A stretch of 18,365 nucleotides of DNA from JBBRWV01 sp038248985 (lineage in GTDB: Bacteria > Planctomycetota > Phycisphaerae > WQYP01): positions 1 through 18,365 of the forward strand of contig JBBRWV010000074.1 in assembly GCA_038248985.1 (NCBI GenBank). Reading direction: 5' to 3'. The translations under genes were made by a program, and so were the position numbers. Below, piece by piece: positions 1 through 8,242 of the stretch. Every line of letters starts with the position of its first letter. Within the stretch, counting starts at the first letter, position 1. Below the pieces are notes generated by a model that was not told the DNA's origin, ran no database searches, and was given only the letters and a program-made list of their open reading frames with translations.

Positions 1-35
1 CCGCCCCCGTCAGCAAAATCATCCTCGACACCTAA
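1..35 (+). CDS. 3' end of an unidentified gene (partial)
   Basis: The frame beginning at base 3 reads APVSKIILDT and ends with TAA at 33-35. Its codons (GCC, CCC, GTC, ATC, CTC, GAC, ACC) match the C-ending usage of the other plus-strand genes, so I read it as the tail of a gene whose body lies to the left of the window. Ten residues are too few to identify a family. It converges with the minus-strand gene that ends at 144. Confidence 0.4.
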   Translation, partial: APVSKIILDT

Positions 36-85
36 ACCCCTCTCCACATAGCCAAACCCCCATAAGCCTCGTCCACCCCCGCGCG

Positions 86-130
86 CCCATACCCCATACC
101 CCAAAAATTGAACCTTGAATCTTGAACCTT
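86..130. repeat. Two short 7-bp-period tandem repeats
   Basis: CCCATAC occurs twice in tandem at 86-99 and runs into CCC. Five bases further on, the unit TTGAACC / TTGAATC / TTGAACC occupies 108-128, followed by TT. Both tracts have a period of exactly seven. They sit in the spacer between two converging genes. Heptamer tandem repeats are known in some bacterial intergenic regions; no function is evident here. Confidence 0.6.
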
Positions 131-143
131 CTCGCCCCTCCCC

Positions 144-1082
144 TCACCCCGGCCCATGCGACGCTATCCCCGTCGCTAATTCCTCCGGCGACGCCAGCCA
201 CTTCCCAAACCCCTTCGGCAGCGGACGCCGCCCATACGACGCATCGATCATCCGCTGCGCCAGCCACCGCCCCACCGCCGGAGTCCACGGCGTCCGCCGC
301 ACCGTCCGCAGCGAATCATAAGATTCCAGCAGCGCCCGCGCCTGCCCCTCATCCACCCCGCCCTTCCCATTGCTGCATAATGACAAAAACGCATCCACCA
401 CATCCTCCAGTGGATTCCCCCAATGCAACAGCGCCCAATCCGTCACCGTCCGTAACTGCCGATCCGCATCATGCAGCAACGCCGCCGCCGTAATCTCCCC
501 ATGCACCCACCCCTCCATCGATGGCAGCAACAGCAATTCCCGCAGCCGCGACACATGCGCTGCCGGAAAACTCGGCAACACCGGCACCGGCGCATCTGCC
601 AGCCGCCGCTCCAGCGCCCCCTCCAACTGCTCCACCAATCCCCCATTTTCATCCTCCTTCACCCGCAGCAATTGCTCCGCCAGTAGCCGATGCATCCACG
701 CCAACCGCAATCCCACCTGCGACACATCATGTTCCCGCATCTGCTCCGCCGGCACCGCTGATCCATTCACCACCTCGCTCACCATCATCCGCGTCCCCTG
801 CGGCCCCTCCGCCACAAACTCCCCCCCCTTTGCCCGCACCATCGACGCCACCGTAAACCGATTCTCCACAAAACGCCCCAACGCCGTCGCCATCGCCTCC
901 AGCCGCCCCACCTCATGCGTCGGCGGATATAAATACACCACGTACTCGTTCTGCTGCGCTGTCATCACTTCGTATGTCGCCGCCTGCCGCCCCCGCGCCA
1001 TCTCCCGAAAACGCACGATCCGCCCTAGCGCAAAACCGCGTGTCAGCAGCCCATTCAGCAAATAGGTGTTTTGATCATCCAT
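144..1082 (-). CDS. Phosphotransferase-fold (APH / homoserine kinase II-like) protein, possibly inactive
   Basis: This 312-residue protein resembles the APH/ThrB-type small-molecule kinases. An N-terminal lobe covers roughly residues 15-105. The C-terminal lobe carries VHGEITAAALL at 193-203 and VTDWALLHWGNPLEDVVD at 213-230, matching in position the catalytic HGDxxxxN and DFD motifs of the family. The match is degraded: the catalytic Asp is Glu196, the metal-binding Asn is Ala, and the usual IDF is TDW. The N-lobe strand that normally carries Lys or Arg reads YVVYLYPP. The ATG at 1082 (MDDQNTYLLNG) was chosen because GGGGG lies just upstream and the similarity begins there; the frame stays open much further upstream, but only as antisense to hisG and cdsA. 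It is divergent from hisG, 150 bases away. Substrate unknown; it may be a pseudokinase or a sugar or homoserine kinase relative. Confidence 0.7.
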   Translation of the reverse strand: MDDQNTYLLNGLLTRGFALGRIVRFREMARGRQAATYEVMTAQQNEYVVYLYPPTHEVGRLEAMATALGRFVENRFTVASMVRAKGGEFVAEGPQGTRMMVSEVVNGSAVPAEQMREHDVSQVGLRLAWMHRLLAEQLLRVKEDENGGLVEQLEGALERRLADAPVPVLPSFPAAHVSRLRELLLLPSMEGWVHGEITAAALLHDADRQLRTVTDWALLHWGNPLEDVVDAFLSLCSNGKGGVDEGQARALLESYDSLRTVRRTPWTPAVGRWLAQRMIDASYGRRPLPKGFGKWLASPEELATGIASHGPG

Positions 1083-1232
1083 CCCCCAATTGTACTCCCA
1101 CTCCCGCCGCGCCCCCACACCTCCCCGACGGCTTTCAAGAATCGCCCTTTCATGCTCTAATGTGTCGCTCTCAACCAAACTCCCCCACCGGCGTTTTGTT
1201 CCCTTTTTTCGTCCCCTTACCACAGGTTCACA
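1083..1232. other. Divergent intergenic region of the APH-like gene and hisG
   Basis: These 150 bases must hold the promoters of both divergent genes, but I see no pair of boxes near consensus in either direction. The hisG side ends with an AGG six bases before the ATG. No hairpin or riboswitch-like structure was recognised. Confidence 0.4.
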
Positions 1233-2120
1233 ATGCTCAAACCTTCCCCCAACGTCCTCCGACTCGGAATCCCCAAAGGCTCCCTCCAGGATTCCACCGT
1301 CGATCTCTTCGCCAAAGCCGGCTACAAAATCACCGTCAATGACCGCTCCTACTTCCCCACCATCGACGACCCCGCCATCGAAGTCGTCATGTTCCGCGCC
1401 CAGGAAATGTCCCGCTACGTCGAAGACGGCGTCATCGATGTCGGTCTCACCGGCCATGACTGGGTCCAGGAAAACGGCTCCGACGTCCACGAAGTCCTCG
1501 AACTCGTCTACTCCAAGGCCACCGCCCGCCCCACCAAGTGGGTCCTCTGCGTCCCCAATGAATCCGCCATCACCCAGCCCGAACAACTCAACGGCGGCGT
1601 CATCGCCACCGAACTCGTCGGCGTCACCCGCAAATACTTCGAGTCCAAAAACATCAAGGTCAAAATCGAATTCTCCTGGGGCGCCACCGAAGTCAAAGCC
1701 CGCCTCCTCGACGCCATCGTCGACGTCACCGAAACCGGCTCCTCCATCCGCGCCAACAACCTCCGCATCATCGACACCCTCATGACCTCCACCACCCGTC
1801 TCATCGCCAATAAAAAAATCTGGGCCAATGATCCCGTCAAGAAAGAAAAAATCGAGAACATCGCCCTCCTTCTCCAAGGCGCCATCAACGCCCGCGAAAA
1901 AGTCGGCCTCAAACTCAACGCCCCCAAAAACTCCCTCGACGCCATCCTCCAACTCCTCCCCTCCGAAAAATCCCCCACCGTCTCCCCCCTCGCCGACGGC
2001 CTCTGGGTCGCCGTCGAAGTCATCGTCGAAGAAAAACAGGAACGCGAGCTCATCCCCAAACTCAAACGCGCCGGCGCCACCGGCCTCATCTCCTACCCCC
2101 TCACCAAAGTCATCCCGTAA
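1233..2120 (+). CDS. hisG: ATP phosphoribosyltransferase, long form
   Basis: HisG catalyses the first committed step of histidine biosynthesis in the cytoplasm, joining ATP and PRPP to give phosphoribosyl-ATP (EC 2.4.2.17). The 295 residues fit the long form of about 290-300 residues, which carries its own C-terminal regulatory domain and needs no HisZ. The start LRLGIPKGSLQDSTVDLF (9-26) is the typical N-terminus. DVGLTGHDWV (69-78) and the PRPP-binding loop DVTETGSSIRANNL (164-177) are clear. The C-terminal domain (about 225-295) has SPTVSPL and ends with the conserved GATGLISYPLTKVIP, the region that binds histidine for feedback inhibition in characterised long HisGs. The ATG has AGG six bases upstream. 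It leads a run with cdsA (63-base gap) and the pseudouridine synthase. No other his genes lie nearby, so the pathway is dispersed here. Confidence 0.96.
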   Translation: MLKPSPNVLRLGIPKGSLQDSTVDLFAKAGYKITVNDRSYFPTIDDPAIEVVMFRAQEMSRYVEDGVIDVGLTGHDWVQENGSDVHEVLELVYSKATARPTKWVLCVPNESAITQPEQLNGGVIATELVGVTRKYFESKNIKVKIEFSWGATEVKARLLDAIVDVTETGSSIRANNLRIIDTLMTSTTRLIANKKIWANDPVKKEKIENIALLLQGAINAREKVGLKLNAPKNSLDAILQLLPSEKSPTVSPLADGLWVAVEVIVEEKQERELIPKLKRAGATGLISYPLTKVIP

Positions 2121-2183
2121 AATGGGCACCATGGCCTTCCGTGCCGTCGTGCCTTCCTGAACAAGAACGCCTTGCAGAGAAGT

Positions 2184-3092
2184 ATGCTCAAGCACCGCAT
2201 CATCTTCGGCCTCCTCTTCTCCGCGCTCTTCGTCGCGCTCATCTTCCTCGATTCCTACCTCTCCAACGGCTGGCCCACCACCCTCCAACGCACCCCTCCC
2301 GGCCTCGTCTTTGCCCTCACCTGCTCCCTCGTCATCCCCCTGGGCATCTTCGAAATGCGTTCCCTCCTCGCCCAGCAAAACATTCGCATCTCCCTCACCA
2401 TCGTCGGCCTCGCCTCCCTCCTCTGCATGCTCTGGCCCTGGCTCGAACAGGTCGCCGAACTCGCCCCCAACTCCCAGTTCCAATCCCTCACCCTCTGGTT
2501 CCGCACCGTCAAACCTCACTACCTCATCCCCACCGTCCTCACCGCCGCCCTCGTCGCCGCCTTCGGCTTCCACAGCCGCCATCAACGTGTCGAAGGCGCC
2601 ATGGCCTCCGCCGGCGCCACCCTCATGGCCATCGTCTACCTCGGCGTCCTCCCCGGCTTCTTCCTCCCCATCTGCCTCACCCACTCCGCCTGGATGGTCC
2701 TCGCCATCGTCTGCATCGTCAAAGCCGCCGACGTCGGTGCCTACTTCACCGGACGCTCCATCGGCCAACACAAACTCATCCCCTGGCTCTCCCCCGGAAA
2801 AACCATCGAAGGCTTCATCGGCGGCCTCGTCCTCGCCGGCCTCATCGGTGCCCTCACCGCCAATTTCTTCACTTTCTTCACCTGGCCCCAAGGCCTGATC
2901 GCCGGCATCGTCCTCGGTGCCGTCGGACAACTCGGAGACCTCCTCGAATCACTCCTCAAACGCGACGCCGGCGTCAAAGACTCCGGCAAACTCCCCGGCT
3001 TCGGCGGCATCCTCGACCTCCTCGACTCCCCCCTCCTCGCCGCACCCGCCGCCTACTGGCTCCTCAAACTCCTTACCCGCGCCCCCGCTTAA
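2184..3092 (+). CDS. cdsA: Phosphatidate cytidylyltransferase (CDP-diacylglycerol synthase)
   Basis: CdsA is an inner-membrane enzyme that makes CDP-diacylglycerol from phosphatidic acid and CTP, the branch point of phospholipid synthesis. The 302-residue protein has several hydrophobic segments (about 5-22, 40-56, 70-84, 115-128, 145-162, 168-186, 209-232 and 238-250). The family motifs follow in order: KAADVGAYFTGR (180-191), SPGKTIEG (203-210) and the signature around LLKRDAGVKDSGKLPGFGG (257-275). The signature differs from the textbook form: HGG is FGG, and the DR of the final DRxD is DL (ILDLLDS). I believe this variant is common in PVC bacteria. The ATG at 2184 has AGAG a few bases upstream; an in-frame TTG at 2172 would add four residues. 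It is probably co-transcribed with hisG. Confidence 0.93.
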   Translation: MLKHRIIFGLLFSALFVALIFLDSYLSNGWPTTLQRTPPGLVFALTCSLVIPLGIFEMRSLLAQQNIRISLTIVGLASLLCMLWPWLEQVAELAPNSQFQSLTLWFRTVKPHYLIPTVLTAALVAAFGFHSRHQRVEGAMASAGATLMAIVYLGVLPGFFLPICLTHSAWMVLAIVCIVKAADVGAYFTGRSIGQHKLIPWLSPGKTIEGFIGGLVLAGLIGALTANFFTFFTWPQGLIAGIVLGAVGQLGDLLESLLKRDAGVKDSGKLPGFGGILDLLDSPLLAAPAAYWLLKLLTRAPA

Positions 3093-3178
3093 CACCTCCC
3101 GCGCGGCCGCGCCTCGTCACTCCGTCATGATATCTGTGCCTCCTCCGCCTTTCCCTCACTCTCTGGTGCAAAACTCTC

Positions 3179-3916
3179 ATGAAAAAAACGCCCCTCTACC
3201 AAATCATCCACCTCGACTCCTCCCTCATCGCCGTCAACAAAGCCCCCGGCCTCGCCGTCATCCCCGGACGTGGACGCACCCAAAGCCTCCTTGACCTCCT
3301 CGCCGCCGACCCCCAACTCTCCGGCCAGAAACCCCTGCTCGTTCACCGCATCGACGCCGACACCTCCGGCCTCATTATCTTCGCCCGCTCCCACGAAGCC
3401 CTCCGCCATCTCGCCCTCCAGTTCCGCAACCGCGCCATCACCAAGGAATACCTCGCCCTCGTCCGCGGCACACCCCTCCAGGAATCCGGCTCCGTCGATC
3501 TCCCCATCGGCTCCGACCCCAACAACAAACTCCGCATGATCATCCGCGGCAACGAACCCAAAAAGTCCCGCACCAAATGGGTCGCCGTCCAGCGCTTCGC
3601 CGGCGTCACCCTCATGAAAGTCTTCCCCGTCACCGGTCGCCGCCATCAAATCCGCGTCCATCTCAAAGCCATGGGCTACCCCCTCGCCGTCGACCCCCTT
3701 TACGGCGGCGAAAAAATCCTCCTCTCCGAATTCAAACGCCACTTCAAGCACAGCAAAAACCAGGACGAGCGCCCTCTCATCGAGCGCCTCACCCTCCACG
3801 CCCACAAACTCACTCTCATCCATCCCGCAACCAACGAACCCACCACCTACACCGCCGAACTCCCCAAAGACTTCCGCCTCACCATCGCCGCTCTCGAAAA
3901 ATGGGCCCATCACTAA
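3179..3916 (+). CDS. RluA-family RNA pseudouridine synthase
   Basis: This 245-residue enzyme isomerises uridine to pseudouridine in structural RNA. The catalytic motif HRIDADTSGLIIFAR (56-70) matches the HRLDxxTSG motif of the RluA family, with Asp59 as the nucleophile. FPVTGRRHQIRVHLKAMGYPLAVD (about 151-174) is the conserved GRxHQIRvHl segment, followed by DPLYGG. The protein begins directly with the catalytic domain (YQIIHLDSSLIAVNKAPGL) and has no S4 RNA-binding domain, so it is closer to RluA or the short unassigned members than to RluC/RluD. Sequence alone does not say whether 23S rRNA, 16S rRNA or tRNA is modified. It lies 86 bases after cdsA and has no good Shine-Dalgarno sequence, which fits translation from a shared transcript. 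Confidence 0.92.
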   Translation: MKKTPLYQIIHLDSSLIAVNKAPGLAVIPGRGRTQSLLDLLAADPQLSGQKPLLVHRIDADTSGLIIFARSHEALRHLALQFRNRAITKEYLALVRGTPLQESGSVDLPIGSDPNNKLRMIIRGNEPKKSRTKWVAVQRFAGVTLMKVFPVTGRRHQIRVHLKAMGYPLAVDPLYGGEKILLSEFKRHFKHSKNQDERPLIERLTLHAHKLTLIHPATNEPTTYTAELPKDFRLTIAALEKWAHH

Positions 3917-4192
3917 CCGCCTCGCCCCTCCCCGCAAGAAACCAAACCCGCCACCCCTCCCCGCTCGCCGCATCCGCCCCCCTATGCCCCCCACAAGAAT
4001 CATTTTCCCTTCTCTCTCGATTCCCCCTCCATATCCTCCATATTATCATTTCTATACCTTCGAAATTGATTCGCATGTAATAATGCCCCAACTTATTCAT
4101 TAAACTATAAAAAGTCCTTTCAACACGCTGCCCCATGGCACCCTTTATTCCAGTAAACCCAAGATCCCGGCTCTCTTCCAAGGAATCAAGCC
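3917..4192. other. Intergenic region with an AT-rich stretch upstream of the secreted protein
   Basis: Bases 3917-4000 are C-rich with no hairpin I can support. Bases 4020-4125 are markedly AT-rich for this genome and include a direct repeat of CTCCATAT and TATAAA- and TAATAAT-like strings. This is where the promoter of the next gene would be expected, but no well-spaced pair of -35 and -10 boxes stands out. The segment ends in an AAGGA ribosome site at 4180-4184, eight bases before the ATG. Confidence 0.4.
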
Positions 4193-7057
4193 ATGCTCAC
4201 CCCTCACTTCCCGCGCCTCCCCTTCCTTTTTCTCACCGCCCTCACCGCCACTTTGACCCTCAGCCAACCCCTCCTCGCCCAAGCCGACCCCGCCGGCACC
4301 CCCGTCCGCACAAAAGGCCGCGCTGACCCCGCTGTCTTCAACAGCCTACCCGCCGAAATGGCCCCCGACATCTTCGCCCCACACCCCAAATTCGATTTCC
4401 TCCGCATCCTCACCGTCCAGGAACGCGTCGGCGCTGCCCGCAAAAATGACCTCGTCCGCGTTCCCCTCTTCTTCCACGCTGGCGAATGCCCCGACCCCAA
4501 CACACTCATCATCGTCTCCACCACGGATCCCAAAACCCCCCTCCCCTATCAGGCCGATGACATCCGTCGCGATGCCGCAGGCACCGTCTCCCGCATGCAC
4601 GTCTACTTCTACGTCGATCTCCAACCCTGGGAAAAAAAACAATTCCATCTCCTCCCCGGCACCAACGCCGCCTCCACGCTCCCCCCCATGACCGCCACCG
4701 AAGCCGATGGAAAAGTCACCCTCGCCGGCGATGATCTCAAACTCACCTTCTTCACCACCGGCGACAAAGCCGGCGCTATCGCCGCCATCCAAACCTCCGC
4801 CGGCCCCGTCAGCATTGGCGATTTCCTCGCCCCCTCCATCAACCTTTCCCGCCAGACCACCGATCCGGATCCCAAAAAAGACAGCTTCCCCCTCCTCCGC
4901 GAAAACGTCGTCACCTACGCCCACCCCTCCACCCTCGATATCCGCGACCTCCGCTGGAGCACCGGTCCCCTCTTCTCCAAGCTCGTCCTCCGCATCGGCC
5001 CCAAGGGCATCCCTGACAATGCCGAATACATCTACCTCATCCCCAAACGCGGCAATGAATTCACCCAGACCCAACGCCTCTACCCTGAAGAAAAAAACTC
5101 CCCCGATCGCGTCGGCAGCCGCAATGCCCTCCCCGGTGAAAACGACAATGTCGCTCCTACCCCTCCCGGCGAACAACCCAAACGCGTCTGGGGCAATATC
5201 CTCCTCCGCGGAAAAATCACCCTCGGCGACGCCGCCAGCCCCGATGAACTCAAAAGCATCCCCGCCGGCCTGCGCAAACTCACCCGCCGCGTCTACAACT
5301 ACGACAACACCGCTGTCGTCGACGCCAAGTCCAACCTCAGCCTCTTCATGATCCCCTTCTCTCAAACCGGCGCCTCCGGAGTCTCCACTGGCAAAAATGG
5401 CGATCACTACTTCTACGGCAGTCAAAACTATCAGGTCAACCCCGGCAGCAACAGCCTCAGCCTCCGCGTTTTCTGGGGTCAGGTCCGCTACGTCTTCTCC
5501 AAAGCCGTCACCGAAGACGATCTCTGGCAACTCGGCGTTGAAAAATTCCAACCACTCACCGCCGTCGTTGACGAACCCGCCGCCACCCCTCAACACTACT
5601 CCGACTTCACCACCGAAGTTTCCCAGGGTCTCTGGAACATCCAACACTGGTCCAAAGGCCCCGAAGCCACCCTCGCCATGACCTACATGAAACGTGATGA
5701 TGCCGCCGCCAAAGCCCTCGCCAACAGAGTTTCCGTCGGCAACCGTAAAAACCTCGAAGCCATGATCCCCACCAAGGAAGACATCGCCGATGCCTGGAAA
5801 GGCTGGAAAGGTGCCGGCGGCACCGATCCCTGGACCATCACCTACCAACGCAGCGGCATCGCCCCCGCATCCGCTTTCCTCTATCCCAGCCCCGGCCTTG
5901 ACAAACAATCCGAACTCATCGCCGACGCCGTAAGGCTCACCAATGGCCGCGTCAACAGCTACAACAGCCCCAACGTCCGCTCCTTCGCCAACGCCGTCAA
6001 CATGCACCTCGGCACCTATCTCCTCGGCCTCTGGGGCGGCCGAAAGCACGACAACGCCGATCTCGTCCGCTGGACCCTCGATTGCCTTTACAATCAAGCC
6101 CTCCAAGCCCCCTACGGTCACGCGCAACGCCAGTATTCCATGAACGTCGGCAGCTCCGGCGGCAGTGACCAACTCTACCTCTCCGTCACCGATTTCTGGA
6201 CCCGCGCCATCGAACTCGTCAACAATGAAGACCTCACTCTCCACCCCAGCATCTACGGCCGCTACACCGATTGCGTCGATGTTAACTCCGACATCTACCA
6301 GCGCCGCATCCTGCCCGATGGCACCAGCACCCCCACCTGGTGGCGCGCCATGATGCTGCGCGGCCAGCAACACGATCACCGCTGGGAAGCCTACGGCTGC
6401 GACCCTTTCCTCCCCATGCTCCAGGACGCCTCCAACGGCGGCATGGTCGGACTCACCGAAGCCTGCTTTTACACGCAACGCATGGTCGGCAAACAGCCCG
6501 GATACAACATCGTCATGTCCGATGCCTTCATGCCTGAAGTCATGCTTCGCCACGGTCTCAAAAACTACCGCCCGGCGCCCCGCCCTCCCCTCCCCGCCAA
6601 CGTCAAGGTCGCCCACACTGACGGCCAAGCCGTCATCACCTGGAGCGCCGTCCCCGGTAAAAATATCGCCGGCTACCGCATCTACCGCGCTCAGCGTGAA
6701 GGCGGCCCCTGGACCTGGCTCAACTCCCCCTATGCCCAGTTCGCCAGCCAGCCCAAGCAACCCGAAAAGCTCGCCTTTGAACCTCCCACCAACGCCCAGC
6801 GCCCCCCTCTCCCCCGCGTGAAAAAAGGCGCAGTGCCCCCTCCCCTTCCCGCCGCGGAACCCTATGAATTCATCTATCCCAAAGTTCCCGTCACCTTGAT
6901 CAAGCAAACCACCTACACCGATGCCGGCTCCACCCCCAACTCCCTCTACTTCGTCACCGCCGAAGACACCGAATTCCGCGAAAGCCGCTGGTTCCCCGCT
7001 GAACCCGCTCCCCAACCCAGCCCCGCGGAAAAGCCCACCCCCGCATCCGGTAAGTAA
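4193..7057 (+). CDS. Large secreted protein, probably carbohydrate-active, with C-terminal fibronectin III-like domain
   Basis: The 954-residue product begins with a signal peptide (hydrophobic 10-28, likely cut after LLAQA at about residue 31), so it is exported. Residues about 70-155 form a beta-rich module (NDLVRVPLFFHAGECPDP ... YFYVDLQPWEKKQF). A long beta-rich part extends to about 460, and a mostly helical, Trp-rich part spans about 470-785, including SSGGSDQLYLSVTDFW and WWRAMMLRGQQHDHRW. The order barrel, sandwich, helical toroid resembles polysaccharide lyases of the PcRGLX/YetA type; this is inferred from pattern only. Residues 796-930 look like fibronectin III (VKVAHTDGQAVITWSAVPG, IAGYRIYRA), interrupted by a Pro-rich insert at about 850-895. 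The tail (936-954) is Pro-rich with no sorting signal. The ATG has AAGGA eight bases upstream. It appears to be a single-gene unit closed by the terminator at 7073. Substrate unknown. Confidence 0.8.
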   Translation: MLTPHFPRLPFLFLTALTATLTLSQPLLAQADPAGTPVRTKGRADPAVFNSLPAEMAPDIFAPHPKFDFLRILTVQERVGAARKNDLVRVPLFFHAGECPDPNTLIIVSTTDPKTPLPYQADDIRRDAAGTVSRMHVYFYVDLQPWEKKQFHLLPGTNAASTLPPMTATEADGKVTLAGDDLKLTFFTTGDKAGAIAAIQTSAGPVSIGDFLAPSINLSRQTTDPDPKKDSFPLLRENVVTYAHPSTLDIRDLRWSTGPLFSKLVLRIGPKGIPDNAEYIYLIPKRGNEFTQTQRLYPEEKNSPDRVGSRNALPGENDNVAPTPPGEQPKRVWGNILLRGKITLGDAASPDELKSIPAGLRKLTRRVYNYDNTAVVDAKSNLSLFMIPFSQTGASGVSTGKNGDHYFYGSQNYQVNPGSNSLSLRVFWGQVRYVFSKAVTEDDLWQLGVEKFQPLTAVVDEPAATPQHYSDFTTEVSQGLWNIQHWSKGPEATLAMTYMKRDDAAAKALANRVSVGNRKNLEAMIPTKEDIADAWKGWKGAGGTDPWTITYQRSGIAPASAFLYPSPGLDKQSELIADAVRLTNGRVNSYNSPNVRSFANAVNMHLGTYLLGLWGGRKHDNADLVRWTLDCLYNQALQAPYGHAQRQYSMNVGSSGGSDQLYLSVTDFWTRAIELVNNEDLTLHPSIYGRYTDCVDVNSDIYQRRILPDGTSTPTWWRAMMLRGQQHDHRWEAYGCDPFLPMLQDASNGGMVGLTEACFYTQRMVGKQPGYNIVMSDAFMPEVMLRHGLKNYRPAPRPPLPANVKVAHTDGQAVITWSAVPGKNIAGYRIYRAQREGGPWTWLNSPYAQFASQPKQPEKLAFEPPTNAQRPPLPRVKKGAVPPPLPAAEPYEFIYPKVPVTLIKQTTYTDAGSTPNSLYFVTAEDTEFRESRWFPAEPAPQPSPAEKPTPASGK

Positions 7058-7072
7058 TTCGAATCGGTTAAA

Positions 7073-7106
7073 AACAAGGCCCGCCATTGGCGGGCCTTGT
7101 TCGTTT
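7073..7106 (+). terminator. Intrinsic terminator of the secreted-protein gene
   Basis: A perfect 13-bp stem (7073-7085 pairing with 7089-7101) with a 3-base ATT loop is followed by CGTTTT. The stem core is GGCCCGCC and it starts 16 bases after the stop codon. On the opposite strand the stem is followed by TTTT as well, so it may also stop minus-strand transcripts coming from the dehydrogenase gene. Confidence 0.9.
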
Positions 7107-7151
7107 TGCTCAATTCGTTTTGTGGGACTCATCGCGCGTCCCGCTTTTCTT

Positions 7152-8165
7152 TTACTTCCAGTCCAGCATCACCGCCATCACGTTCATCCGGTCCTTCTGC
7201 AGCAGCTCATACGCCTTCGCTGCATCGCCCGGCTTGAACCGATGCGTGATCAAATCCTTCAGCACAATCTGCTTCCGCGCCAGATACGTCAGGAACAACT
7301 CGTAAATCTGCCGGCCCGACCAACGCACCCCATCCGTCACATAGTGCGGCGGAATGTCGTCATGCGAACCCACGATCCGCAATCCCTTCGTGATGATCTC
7401 CGGTCCCAGACGCTGTTCCCCTGGCGACCCCGCATCGCCCAGCACCACGATCGTCCCGCTCTTCCGCGCCAACTGCAGCGCAATCGTAAACACCGGCGGG
7501 AATCCCGTCACGTCATACACCACGTCCGCCCCGCGCCCGCCCGTAATCTTCAAAATCTCCGCCTTGGCCTCCGCCACCCCGCTCTGAATCGTCGCCGTCG
7601 CGCCGTGCGCCTTGGCCATCGCCAAACGCTTCTCCGACATATCCACCGCGATGATCTCACCCGCACCCATCAGCTTCACATACTGCACCACCAACTGCCC
7701 CAGCAGCCCTAACCCGATGATCACCACCGTATCCCCCAGCACATGCGCGGCCGTCCGCACACCCACCTGCACGATCTTGCCCAACCCCGCCCATACCGCG
7801 TCGTCCTCGGTTACCCCCTCCGGAATCTTCAGCACATCCCGCTCCGCCTTGATCACATGACTCGCATGCGATTGCCGCGATGCCACCCGATCCCCCACCT
7901 TGATGTCCTTCACCTCCGGCCCCACTTCCGTCACAATCCCCGCCACCAGATACCCCGGATAAAACGGATACTTGATCCAGTTGTCCCAGTGCGTATCCGG
8001 TGCAAAATTCCGCATGAATATCGTCATCTCCGTCCCCGTGCTGATCAGCGACCGCGTCACCTCAATCAGCACATTGTCCTTATCCGGATGAGGAATCTGC
8101 TCCTCGCGAATTTCCATTGCCTGCTTGCCGGTGAATATGATGGCTTTCCGTGTGATCGTGGACAT
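7152..8165 (-). CDS. Medium-chain dehydrogenase/reductase lacking catalytic zinc ligands
   Basis: This 337-residue protein belongs to the medium-chain dehydrogenase superfamily. The N-terminal GroES-like domain runs to about 140. The Rossmann domain has VVIIGLGLLG (147-156) and an acidic residue closing the second strand (IIAVDMSEKR, Asp175), which points to NAD rather than NADP. The positions that hold zinc ligands in alcohol and sorbitol dehydrogenases are changed: the GxCGTD site reads ISTGTE (41-46) and GHE reads PGYLVAG. The ISTGTE form is shared with BchC-like and other unassigned oxidoreductases. Two close start codons exist. I chose the ATG at 8165 because AGGA lies six bases before it; the ATG at 8171 has AGGA almost touching it. 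A strong promoter lies upstream (8259-8287). Given the neighbours, a sugar or polyol substrate is likely but unproven. Confidence 0.9.
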   Translation of the reverse strand: MSTITRKAIIFTGKQAMEIREEQIPHPDKDNVLIEVTRSLISTGTEMTIFMRNFAPDTHWDNWIKYPFYPGYLVAGIVTEVGPEVKDIKVGDRVASRQSHASHVIKAERDVLKIPEGVTEDDAVWAGLGKIVQVGVRTAAHVLGDTVVIIGLGLLGQLVVQYVKLMGAGEIIAVDMSEKRLAMAKAHGATATIQSGVAEAKAEILKITGGRGADVVYDVTGFPPVFTIALQLARKSGTIVVLGDAGSPGEQRLGPEIITKGLRIVGSHDDIPPHYVTDGVRWSGRQIYELFLTYLARKQIVLKDLITHRFKPGDAAKAYELLQKDRMNVMAVMLDWK

Positions 8166-8242
8166 ACGCATTCCTAGTTAAACAGAACAAACGCGACCCC
8201 TCCTCGAGCCATTCCAGTAACAGCCCCCGTGCGAGGTCGCAC

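Noticed and set aside
144..2930. Minus-strand open frame of 928 codons across hisG, cdsA and the APH-like gene
   Set aside because: Only the part from 1082 to 144 resembles a protein family. The rest is antisense to hisG and cdsA and encodes an implausible Gly, Asp and Glu-rich chain caused by the C-rich plus strand.
3101..3112. Perfect palindrome GCGCGGCCGCGC after cdsA
   Set aside because: It has no loop and no T-run, so it is not a terminator, and short GC palindromes are expected by chance at this base composition.
4346..7132. Minus-strand open frame of 928 codons antisense to the secreted protein
   Set aside because: It is low-complexity Gly/Glu/Asp/Val sequence, while the plus-strand frame has a signal peptide, ribosome site, domain patterns and terminator.
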